A DNA stretch of 64,000 nucleotides, from the NCBI GenBank assembly GCA_964035795.1, contig OZ038322.1:23084359-23148358 (forward strand). The letters are read 5' to 3'. Every line of letters begins with the position of its first letter. The stretch's first letter is position 1. This DNA comes from Pterobdella sp. o SKG-2022 (Eukaryota; Annelida; Clitellata; Hirudinida; Piscicolidae). The notes under the pieces were generated by a model. The model was given only the letters and a program-made list of their open reading frames with translations. It did not search any database and had not been told where the DNA came from. Below, piece by piece: positions 22,901-33,819 of the stretch. Made by a program: the position numbers and the translations under genes.

Positions 22901-25900
22901 ATGTTAGATTTATTTACTATATTTAGCAAAGGTGGGATAGTATTGTGGTGCTTTCAAGATGCTGCTCAAGGACTTACACTATCTGTGAATTCCTTGATTA
23001 GAAACGTAATACTCCAGGTGAAACATATGTGAAACATTGTGTAGCTATGGATATGAATAGCTTTTCTATTTTTAAGTTTTTAAAAATTCAATTTTATTTC
23101 AAATAACATTTTATTGATGAGTTAAATTCATTTCCAGGACAGAGGAGGTCTAGATTCCTTTACCCATGAGGCTCTCACCATGAAATACCGACTTGACAAT
23201 GAGTTTGAATTGGTTTTTGTCGTGAGTATTTTTTTAGTAAATTTTTTTATTTTATGTAATCATTGCCATTATTTTTTTAATCAAAGGTGGCTTATCAAAA
23301 GTTTCTACAACTTTCATATGTTGATAAGTTGTTAAGTGATATTCAACTAGAGTTTCGTAACCGTTACAAAAATGAATTGGTTGAGAACAGCCTTTATTTT
23401 AATGTGGAAGGTTTTCGGGAAGTTTTCATTAAGAGGCTCAAAAAAGCTGAGGACTCGGATAAATTTGAAACAAGGTCTAATATTTTCATTTTACTCAAAA
23501 CTAATATATTTAAATAATCATAATAGTTCAAAATGAAATTATAGAAAAATGAGAACATTTGCTGAATCAGCAAAGTCCCAAAAGTCAGTAGCATCAATGA
23601 TTGAGAACAAGAAAGAAGAACCAACTAAAAAAGCTAATAAAAAGGGTAAATTTTCCACATTTAAAAAATTAATTAACTAAGTGTTATTACTCTCTATCAT
23701 CTCTACATGTATAAAAACAAAAAAATTTATTTAATATAATCAAAACTGTTAACAAATCTTTCTTCCAAAGGCAAAGAGCCTCCAGTGGTGAATGATGAAG
23801 GTGTCACCAAGAGCCAATCAAATGGCTTGATGGCAGCAGTTCCATCAATCAGTTCAATGGCCAGGAAGATCAATGGAACCATGCAGCCATTCAAGAAAAA
23901 GTAAATTCACACAAGAGTTGATTGTTCAGGCAATAATTCAAAGAAACCCGTAATTATATGGAATTAGTTATTTTGTGATAGGTTAAATCCTGTTGAAATA
24001 AATATATTTATAAATTAATTCTTCAAGTATTAGAGTGGGTTTATCAAGTATTTTTTTTCAATTTTCACTTTTGATATAAAATCTATTTAATATTTTATAA
24101 GCTTGTATAAAGGCGAACCAACATTAAAATTACCTCCCACAAAGGGTGGATGATGGAGGCAAAAAGGAGAACAAGAAGAAAGAGAAGGTAAACAGGACAT
24201 GGGGAAATAAGACTTCAGCCAGTGACATCAACAACCTCGACTTCAGTGATGACAAATCTATTGATGTTTTTGCTTCTGCTAGCTCTACCAACCTACAAGT
24301 ATTTAATTTTTCAATATTAATGCTCTTACCATTTGATATAATGGTGTAGATTGGCGTTTAATCTGTTATTTTATTTCTCTTCAATTTGACTGTGTTCATG
24401 ATTAATTTTTAGTCAACTGTAATCCTCATTGTGTTTTTCATTTTTTCCATTGTAATTTATTGTATTTTTTAAAACCAATTTTTTGTACAGTCCATCACAA
24501 TACATGTTGTTATTGTCTTATTTAGTATTCACCATAGGTGAACTACGTACCAATGAAAGGACAATTGCCTGATTTGGAGGAGGATGAAGATGACTATGAG
24601 GAAGAGGAAGAAGAAGTGGCAAACCAAGCTAAAAACAAGTTTGTGGTTTTTTCAGACTTATTGTTTTTTGTTTTGTCTTATTTTTTAGGAATCAAATGCT
24701 TAATCAAGTTGTCTCATCTCTATTGCTATGTATCATTTCTTTATATTATAGATTCATATATTGTGCTGGTAGTGAGCATATATTAAAAATTTGTCATATC
24801 AGTTTGATGCAAAATCTTCTATTCATAATCATGCTTGTTTAAATTGTCAAACTCATTCAAACTTTCACACGACCCTCACAGAAGTTCATTTAGTTTTCTG
24901 GGCAACCTGAAAAGTCTTGTGAGTTCAAAGGTTCTAAAGAGAGAAGACATGGATGCCTTGATGGACAAGATGAAAAGCCACCTTATTTGTAGGTGTCTTC
25001 GTATGAAGTTTAAGTGGGTGGGTGTGTTTGATGTAATTGGATGGGTGTAATGATATATTTTGTAGATGATGATTAGAGAGTCATAGCTTTGTTAGTTTGA
25101 AGAGATTTATTTATTTTTTTTAAGGACATCTTATGTATCTTTTTTAAAATTCAAATGAATTATGACAAAGTTGAATAGATCGAAAATTTTAGTTTTTTGA
25201 AAATATATGTATCTAAAATCTTTCTCATTTTACGATAAAAATCAAGAAAATTAGATTTATTCACATTTCTTAATTGAAGTTTGGAAATTAATTTGAAAAT
25301 ATTCAAAATAAAGCTATAGTGTATTGCTATTATACAAGCATTTTAAAATATATAACATCAATATAAACAATATAAGAATAAACATCATTATCAATCATTC
25401 TATTACTGTTCCGCCTTCCAGCAAAGAATGTGGCAGCAGAGATTGCTGAGAAACTGTGTGGGTCAGTGACCACCAAGTTGGAAGGAAAAGTTCTTGGCAC
25501 ATTCACAAGTCTGTTCATCTGCGTCATTAAAACTAACATTCAATAAAATAGGGCATATTATTATAGGGGCATTAACTTCAAGGGTTTTTGTTGTGTATGT
25601 CAATTAAATAATTCACGGTCTACCTTCATGTGTCTACTACATTAACTGCGCTATATTGAGCTAGGAATACTAAAGTAGTGGTGATCTATAAACACTGTAC
25701 AACTAGACCCTATAAAAAATGATAAACTAGAAAAACAAGATTTTAAGCTTCATCATTAAGTTGGAATGATTTCAATTGCACCTTTGTATGTATGAAGTCA
25801 ACCATTAGTCACCCCCAATCTCCAGGCATCGCATCAACAGTGAAGCAGGCAATGGAAGAGGCATGTGTACAGTTGTTGACTCCAAAGAAGAGGATCAATA

Positions 25901-26929
25901 TTCTGAGGGATGCGCTTGACAACAAGAACAAGTCATCCAACCCCTACACTATTGTGTTTTGTGGAGTCAATGGTGTTGGAAAGTCCACTAACCTCGCCAA
26001 GGTTTAAATTTTTATATATTATTGTATTTTTCGTTTTAATATTATAACGTTCTTTTATATTAAATTAGTTTTTTTTATAATAATCTCCGTCTAAGTTTAA
26101 TAAAGTGATTTTCTAAAAAACTGATGGATAATTTAATTATAAAAAATAAAATTGATTAATAGTGACTTTACAAAAGTCTTCATTGACTTGCAGATATGCT
26201 ATTGGTTGCTGGAGAATGATCTGAGGGTGTTGATAGCGGCTTGCGACACATTCAGAGCAGGTGCAGTTGAGCAGCTGAGAACCCACTGCAAGAAGCTCAA
26301 CTCCATTATGGCCCGTGAGAATGATGAGGTGGGTGTTTTTATTGCCAATCTATTTGTTAGTTAATATGAAATGTTAGTTGCAAAGTTTGTTGAGATTCTG
26401 CGGAGGTTTTCATGTGTTGAACTTACTTTTAGAATGTGTATACAAATCAGTTGGACTATAACTTGAGTTTAATATGTATCTATGTGTTGTGTTCTAGTTT
26501 TTTAGCGGTAGTTTTTTCTCAGTTCAAAGAAGCTGAATATTATTCAAACTTATTCGAGTTCTTCAATATAATTAAACACTAAAGTGCATTAAACTTGTTC
26601 AGTAAATTCATCTATAGTGAATAAATCTTTACACAGATTAGAGTCCAGTTATACGACAAGGGGTACGGCAAAGACGATGCTGGAGTGGCGATGGAAGCGA
26701 TCAATTACGCACGCAACATGCACTTTGATGTGGTGCTGGTTGACACGGCTGGAAGAATGCAGGGAAATGAGCACCTGATGAGATCTCTCGCTAAGGTTTC
26801 AACTTCTTCACTTACCTCTTTTTATATCTATTATGATAATTATTAGATAAGTGCAAAAATTTAATTCTTTTACCACTAGTCATTATCATTTTATCGGTTT
26901 TTTAATCCAATTTTTATGGGGTTAGACTA

Positions 26930-26973
<44 letters not shown>

Positions 26974-27588
26974 TTTTTGACAGTTGATAAAGGTGAATAC
27001 TCCCGACTTGGTGTTATTTGTGGGGGAGGCGTTGGTAGGAAATGATGCTGTAGACCAGCTGATCAAGTTCAACCAAGCTCTGGCAGACTTCTCCAATGCT
27101 GAACATCCCCACCTCATTGATGGAATTGTGCTCACTAAGTTCGATACGATTGATGATAAGGTATGTCTTAATTGGGATTGTATTTATAAGAGCTTAGGTT
27201 AAAATGTTGAACTTGATAAATCACCTAAAGCTGGAGCTTTTGATAATATCATTTTTGGTTTTTTCTTCGTGGTCATGATTCTTTTCATAAACAAACTATA
27301 GATTTTAATAATACTCAATGTGTTGCTTCTTGAAAACCCGCTTCTTGCGCAACCGAACCCCGAACCAAAATTCGAACGACCAGATGGTCGATTTACTCAT
27401 TATTTTTTGTAAATACTGGTTATGCATTAAAATATATTTTAAAACATCTTCAAATATTCCAGGTAGGAGCAGCCATTTCAATGACCTACATCACTGGGAA
27501 ACCCATCGTGTTTGTGGGAACAGGCCAGACGTACTCTGACCTCAAGAACCTCAACGCACGCTCCGTAGTCAACTTATTGCTCAAATAA
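22901..27588 (+). CDS. SRPRA: Signal recognition particle receptor subunit alpha (SR-alpha)
   Basis: Fourteen exons: 22901-23017, 23138-23221, 23287-23474, 23545-23645, 23771-23900, 24145-24298, 24538-24638, 24882-24988, 25422-25508, 25826-26001, 26194-26328, 26637-26795, 26984-27160 and 27463-27588, in phase throughout, giving 613 residues (human 638). Exons 1-4 encode the SRX domain that binds SR-beta at the ER membrane ([11 protein letters not shown] start). A charged linker follows, Lys-rich and with a Glu/Asp run in exon 7. The NG domain carries all GTPase motifs: GVNGVGKST (G1), [11 protein letters not shown] (G2), DTAGRMQ (G3), TKFD (G4), and ends in VVNLLLK. This GTPase pairs with SRP54 to deliver ribosome-nascent chain complexes to the translocon. 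All key residues are intact. An acceptor-like AG lies 30 nt upstream of the start. Confidence 0.97.
26929..26972. repeat. TAA microsatellite next to the SRPRA exon 13 acceptor
   Basis: About 14-15 TAA units end roughly 11 nt before the acceptor AG (ATTTTTTGACAG). The tract takes up the place where the polypyrimidine tract and branch point would be expected. Confidence 0.9.
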
Positions 27589-28309
27589 TGGGCTTGCTAT
27601 TTGATTATTTCCAGCAGCTTCGAAGGATGAAGTTTAAATAGAATTTTTGAAAAGGATTAACATGAATCTTGAGAGAATTGTAATTTAATTGTTGAATTTT
27701 TATAATCGAATATATATTTCAGTTTTTATAATCAAATGCCTTGAAATATATATTTCTTACATCAAATGGTTTTAGTTTTTTGGGGGTTGGTACCAAAACA
27801 CGAAATTTTGACATCAATAAAATAAGTGCTTACTGCCAGTAATTGATCAAACCACACACCTCAGTATAGTTAGTCTATGCCTCCGCCATAAGTTTATACT
27901 ATATATACATATATATCAGCGCTGTCCTATTTAGCATAGCTTTTGTAAGAAAATAACTGAAATAACAATGGTTTACATAAGTTTTTATTTTTGGAAAGAT
28001 TTATAATGAAAGTTACAAAATTCATTTACATAGAAAAAAAGTGAAAACATTTTCTGGAGTTAATTTATTAAACGAAGATTTTCGTAAGATGAACTCACTA
28101 TCAAAAAAATTAATTTAAATCTTTGGCACAATTAAAAACGCTTCAAAATATTTTCAATATTTATTATTTGAAAACAAAAAAATTTTTAATTTTAGCATTA
28201 TTCATCAGGAAATTTTCATTTGCCTTAAAACTTGGCCCATTTCTTTTGAAACATAGTTAACTTTTACTCTGATTAGTTTATTGTTGATACTTCCTTGACA
28301 GATTTCAAA
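27589..28309. other. SRPRA 3' flank and CLINT1 upstream region
   Basis: A possible polyadenylation signal, AATAAA, is at 27816. A family B repeat relic occupies about 28040-28104 in reverse orientation. An acceptor-like CTTCCTTGACAG ends 8 nt before the CLINT1 start codon. Confidence 0.5.
28040..28104. repeat. Repeat family B, short reverse-oriented copy
   Basis: Read on the reverse strand it gives GAGTTCATCTTACGAAAATC, TTCGTTTAATAAATT and CTCCAGAAAATGTTTTCAC. These follow the order of the 32.1 kb copy (AAGTTCAGCTTACGAAAAGC, then AACTCCTAAAAGTGTTTTT). Confidence 0.5.
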
Positions 28310-31300
28310 ATGGATATTGCAAAAGGAGTGGTAGACAAAATGTTGGTTTCATATAAATAAAAAAATATATATTATTAAATAAATAATTTATTTTTAATAA
28401 ATAGAACATGAACCAAGTTTTATAACGATAATTTAATTTAGTGAATTTCTTATTCAGAATTCTAAAGTAACAATCTATTTTGTTCTGTTTTCCTTTACTA
28501 GTTTTCTAAAACATGTTTAAACAAACCACATATACCTAATGAGTTAGTGTTGCGCAAGGCACCTTAATAACACTGTTTGTCTCCTATCACACAGTACAAA
28601 AGTGGTCATGCATTACAGTGACGTTGAAATGCAGGTAGGAAAAAATTAATTGTATTATAACTTATTACGTCGTAACTTATTACCGAATGACGCTTGTTTA
28701 ATTATTTTAATGAAAATTTTCTAAAATATTAAGTGTTATTGTCGTTTGTTTAATAAATTAGTAAGTACAACTTAGAAATTATGCGTAGAAAATGTGTTGG
28801 AAATTAAAATTTGAAAGCTTGATAACGTAAGATTTTCTCGCTAAAAGCATAGTGAATTTAGTTAGATAAATACTTTGTTACTCGTACTAAAATTTGAAAC
28901 TTATACATAATGGTAAATAACAGAACTTGAGCTACTAATTATTTTTTGCAATAAAATTAAATTAAGTTTATTAAATATAAATTGCTTTATTCCACGTGAA
29001 CAGTGCATTCATCCCATCATAATTCAAAATTTAAATTTAAAACACGTTGTTTCACAAGAAAGCGTGCACCACTAAAAGAGTAGTATACTAAAAAAACACA
29101 GCCTTGCATATACCTGCATAGACCAACGTTCACACACCTCCAGGTGAGAGAAGCCACAAACGATGATCCATGGGGTCCTACAGGCCAAATGCTCCACAAA
29201 CTCGCCACCAACACACACACGTCTGCATGTTTTCATTTTTGGATTATAAAAACGCGATAAAATTTGAAACTGATTATTTAAGAATAATATAGAGAAAATA
29301 TTGAAAAGTTTCGTGTCACTAAAAAATTTCAAATTTAATTGTTTTTTTTTGAATTCTTAAAATTTTCGATGGCAAATTATTCACAAGGCTTTTTATTGTT
29401 ATTATGATGCTTTTAAATGAGAAATCCTGTCAGCCATCTTGTGAACCATTATGACACCTGCAGCAAAGATACCTACGTGGATACGATGTACATGCTGTGG
29501 AAAAGGATGCTGCATGAGAACAAAAACAACCATAGGAGAATTCATAAGGTTTATCTTAGTTTAATTTATTTGTCTATGCATCTTTAAATTATCGGAACGT
29601 ATTTTTTAGAATAATTTTTCCTGTTAAAAAAACAGTTGTAGTTATTTGAATTTAAAATATTTTGTTAGAAAAAATTCCATAAATATGTGAACTTGTTTTC
29701 AGAGCAATATTAGTTTTAACGTGAATATTTTTAATGGCCCAAGTATTAAGAGGTTGATAATTATGATAACATTCAAACTAGGAACATTCAGTTTTAAATG
29801 GTTTTCAATGAATTATATAAAGTTTATTGACCCAAGCTCTTCAAATACAAACGACTTTTAACTAAATTTTTTTTGAAATTCTTTTAAAATTTACTTGTAA
29901 AAGTATAAATTATAACAAGCTCAAATATAACCATATGGTTATTCAAACAATACGCTAGAATGTATGACAATTTTTGGTTATTCGCTTAAAATTATTAAAT
30001 GTATTATTATCTTATTTAATTACCTTTATTTAAATATATATTTATCAGGACTCCTAATACTATCATTAACACCAAATTTTTGAGTTTTCGACATTCGGCT
30101 TTAAAACTAGACTAACCATACCTCTCAAAAACACAAAAATACCGCAGTCACTTGTGATCCTATCTTACTTATTGAAGCATGGGTCGGAAAGGATTATAAG
30201 CAGTGCTACGGATCGACTACACGACATCAAACTTCTGGCTGAGATTAGCTGCGTTGACGAGCATGGCAGGGATCAGGCCGATAAAAGTATAGCTAACATT
30301 ATCGACATTTTTTTTATTCAATAACAAGTGAAGAAATTAAAACTTATATGTTTAAAGTGAAAATAAAGAATCTCTTTGCTTAATATGTGACATTATAACG
30401 TATAAATACCACTAGGTATTATATTTTGGATTATTCATTTGGTTTTTGATTGCTTGTTTGTTTTTGAAAAAACAGCTTGTTATAAGAAATAACTAAAAAG
30501 ATTTTTAAATAATTGTATAACCATTAATGCTTTTTGAAGAGAATAATTGTAGTTTTCAACTGTAGTTTCTGATAGATTCAAATGATAATCAAAACGGCAA
30601 AAGGTTATCATGAGCGGTTTTTATAGTAGTTAGATGTGTGTCATTAATATTATTATCATTATACAAAGTCTATATATGCAAATTTTATTGTAGATAAATT
30701 AAATTGCAATTGAAAAGATTTTGTAATTTTTTAAGGAAATATGAGACTTATGTAATTTTCTCATTATCTTGTAGTAATGTCTTCATGAATGCATATATTG
30801 CAATGCTAAAAACTAGTAGTTTATATAATTTACATGCTAATCAAGAATTTCGTGAGGTGATGTTGTATTTTAACTCGAGTATTATTTGATTATGAAATTG
30901 TTTTATGAGCATAAAAAACAAAAAACCTCACAACCTTTTGCAAATTAAACAAAAAATTAAGAGAAAATCAATGACGTCTTAAAAAATGTAATAGCTTGAT
31001 CTTAGTCATTTTAAAAATTAATTCTAAGACATGACAGTCCAACATCAATTTCAATGCAGTACGCAGCAGAGTTGAAGAAATCGTGAGTTTGTTGAGAAAC
31101 AGAGAGCGCTTAAAACAAGAGAGGTTAACTGCACAGAAAAACTTCAACAAAATACTGGGTTTCTCGCACGAATTAGCCAGCAACTATGGTACTGGTTTTG
31201 ACAACCTATCTATGTCCCATCAATATTCTGTTGTTATGCATAAGTTTTAGGAAAGCTCTTATATACAGTATTATTATCTATGTAAATTTTTTAGAGACAT

Positions 31301-33819
31301 TGTATGTTTTTTTGTAAACTTGAAATTCATACAGTAAAAGCTTCAGATTATGAAGATTAAGAAGAACACGTAAAGAAAAATTTTTATTGAACTAAAATTT
31401 TCAACAAGTAAAACCTTGTCAAAAATCATTAACTAATAAATTATGAAGTTTTACTGTATGAATATCTACGTAAATATAACATACTTGTCCTAATTTAGTT
31501 AATAAACTGTCACAAATATTTTTCATAATAACTTGTGCTCATTTTTTTATGCACTTTTTGTTTGTAATTTTTAGAAAATCGTGAATTCTAGCAAATAATT
31601 TTTTTACAGTTACTTTTCCAAAGTATTACAAATTCAACCACAAGCATTTGAAACAGTTTCAGATATAACAATTGAATAAAATTCATTTTGGACAAACCTA
31701 ACTACATAATAAAACGTTAGTTACAGTGAAAACAGTCATAATAACTTATCTTCAAAACAGCCGATGATTGGGTAGATGAACCACGTACTTCTTCAGACCA
31801 CCATCGCCACACGTAACATCACTTGTTTGCTACTATTCAAATAATAACTCCAATACTTTTTAGGATTTTTTACTCATGCATTTTTTTATGGTTTTATCTT
31901 CAATATCATCAGTCATTACTTTAAAAAGCATTAACAAATTGGTTTTCATAACGATTTATCATTAGCCACAATAAAATAAGTGTATTTAAGAATATTAATA
32001 AATTCCATTAAGATAAAGAGCTTTTCGTTAACAAAGTAATATTTTCAAGCGTATATATTTGTTTTTAATACTTCGAGCCAAACATAGATATTCAAATGAA
32101 AACACTTTTAGGAGTGTTTGTACCTCCACTTGATAATGTAAGTTCAGCTTACGAAAAGCTTCGTAGAACAAAATAAACTCCTAAAAGTGTTTTTATTTGA
32201 AAATATATTTTTTTACGATAATCTTTGTAGCTTAATAAAATTCATTGATGTTTTTAAGAATACTCAAACTGACATCGGACAGGAATCGTAAACCAGCTTG
32301 GAAATCTAATGAGTATAAGGATGATTTGGATGATAGTGATGCTGATGAAGATTATAACGCTTTCACTAGTCCGAATAACCACAAGGAATATTTCGATAAA
32401 GAACTAAAGATTCATACGTATTCAGATAATTTCAACGATGGTAATTATCATGATGATGTGGATGAAAAAGATGGAGGTTCTGAAGGAGGAAACACATACG
32501 TTGATGAAGTGGAGGAAGAAGAAGAGGAGAAAGGAGAAGAATGTTTCAGAAAAGAGGCTGTAGATGATGACTCTTTTAATCCGAGAAGGTTCGAGAGAGG
32601 ACAAAGTGAAATAATAGTGTTGGAGACTAATAATGTTTTGAGGCAGGTCAAGTCCCTCGATATTGGTGAGATTGATTTGATTGGTTTTTATCAACTTTTC
32701 AAAAGCTGACTTATTTTTTATATTCATAGAAGATCTAATAATGTATTTTCAAACAAAAAATTTTCGTATTACTCTTCACTGTTTCGTGCTCAAGTTTTTT
32801 TTAAACCTACCAGTCCTTTTTACAAGACGTTTTATGGACATTTTTTTTACTTCCTTTATCAAAACTTCCTTGCAAGTTATAAGGTTGTCCATGAACGCGG
32901 CCTTCTATTTTCACCTCTTTTGTTTTTCTTTAATGTTTCTTCGTTTTAAACCAACAAATTTAAGCTTTGAATCTTGAACAACTTAAATTCTTTGAGACTC
33001 ACATCTGTTAGCAACTATTGAATTTTCAAATCTAAAGTAATATCAAATTTGAAAATAAATGAAACCCATCTATAATTTTGAAAGTCTAAATATTGAATTT
33101 CATTTTGAAGGCAATCAGAACCCTGCTGTCGAAAACAGCGACGTTATTGACTTGAAAATTACACAAAGTAACAACAACGACTTAAATAATAATAGCCATG
33201 ACAACGATTCCATCCCTTCATTCAAAAAAGAAGTTGATACCATCAAGTAAGCTTTATCTTTTTTAGAAGTTATTTTTTTTGCTTATTTAAAAATTCAATA
33301 CATCTTTGAGTCTGTAATTTCAAATTTTAGAAAATTAAATTTTTGGTTACCATGATTTTATTTAAATAAAAAACTTTATAAACAAATTCTGGCACACCCA
33401 AAAGCATTGACAACCTCTTCGACCCTCTGAGACAACAACCACAATCTGCCTCAGTTCTCACAGACAATTCTCTTGTCAACAATAAAAGTAATCTACTTTT
33501 AGACACCAACAACAACCAGTTATACGCCCCGAACAACCTTCCACAACAATCGCCTCTGACTTACCAACTCAACACAACACAATACAACTCAAAAATGCTT
33601 AACAGACAACAATCTTGCCCTCCAATTAATAGCGGGTTTCCTTATCAGTACAACATTCAACAACAAAACACCGTACCGCAGTTTTTTATGCAACAAAACG
33701 TTTTTCAGCAAAATTCTCAATACTCAAATATGATTGGTCAGCACTTGAATTTGAGTCAACCAATAGGAATGCAGCAAACATCTGTTCATCTCAATGAAAA
33801 TGACAAATCTTTGATATAA
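28310..33819 (+). CDS. CLINT1: CLINT1/epsinR-like ENTH-domain clathrin adaptor
   Basis: Ten exons: 28310-28341, 28595-28634, 29144-29220, 29464-29548, 30148-30286, 31060-31188, 31761-31812, 32259-32665, 33111-33246 and 33405-33819, in phase, giving about 503 residues (human 625). Residues 1-145 form an ENTH domain: VVMHYSDVEMQ, VREATNDDPWGPTGQM, YMLWKRMLHENKNNHRRIHK, LLKHGSERIISSA, VDEHGRDQ. The tail has an Asp/Glu-rich region (exon 8), an Asn-rich region (exon 9), a possible clathrin/adaptor motif NLFDPL at the start of exon 10, and a Gln/Asn-rich C-terminus. EpsinR-type proteins bind PI4P, AP-1 and clathrin at the TGN and endosomes. The DEHGRDQ sequence favours the epsinR branch over classical epsin, and I see no ubiquitin-interacting motif. 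Exon 8 has two in-phase acceptors (32259 or 32283). Confidence 0.88.
31295..31464. repeat. Fold-back repeat family C, copy 1 (CLINT1 intron 6)
   Basis: TTCATACAGTAAAAGCTTCA at 31326 is mirrored at 31440-31464 by TATGAAGTTTTACTGTATGAA. The left arm continues GATTATGAAGATTAAGAAGA, then ACACGTAAAGAAAAATTTTT. The outer flank AGACATTGTATGTTTTTTTG matches the reverse complement of the outer flank of the 34.7 kb copy. Confidence 0.65.
32016..32200. repeat. Repeat family B with inverted ends (CLINT1 intron 7)
   Basis: AAAACACTTTTAGGAGTGTT near 32099 is mirrored by AACTCCTAAAAGTGTTTTT near 32177, around TGTACCTCCACTTGATAATG and GTAAGTTCAGCTTACGAAAA. The left portion matches the reverse complement of part of the 14.3 kb copy (CTTTTCGTTAACAAAGTAAT). 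It lies about 60 bp upstream of the CLINT1 exon 8 acceptor. Confidence 0.65.
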
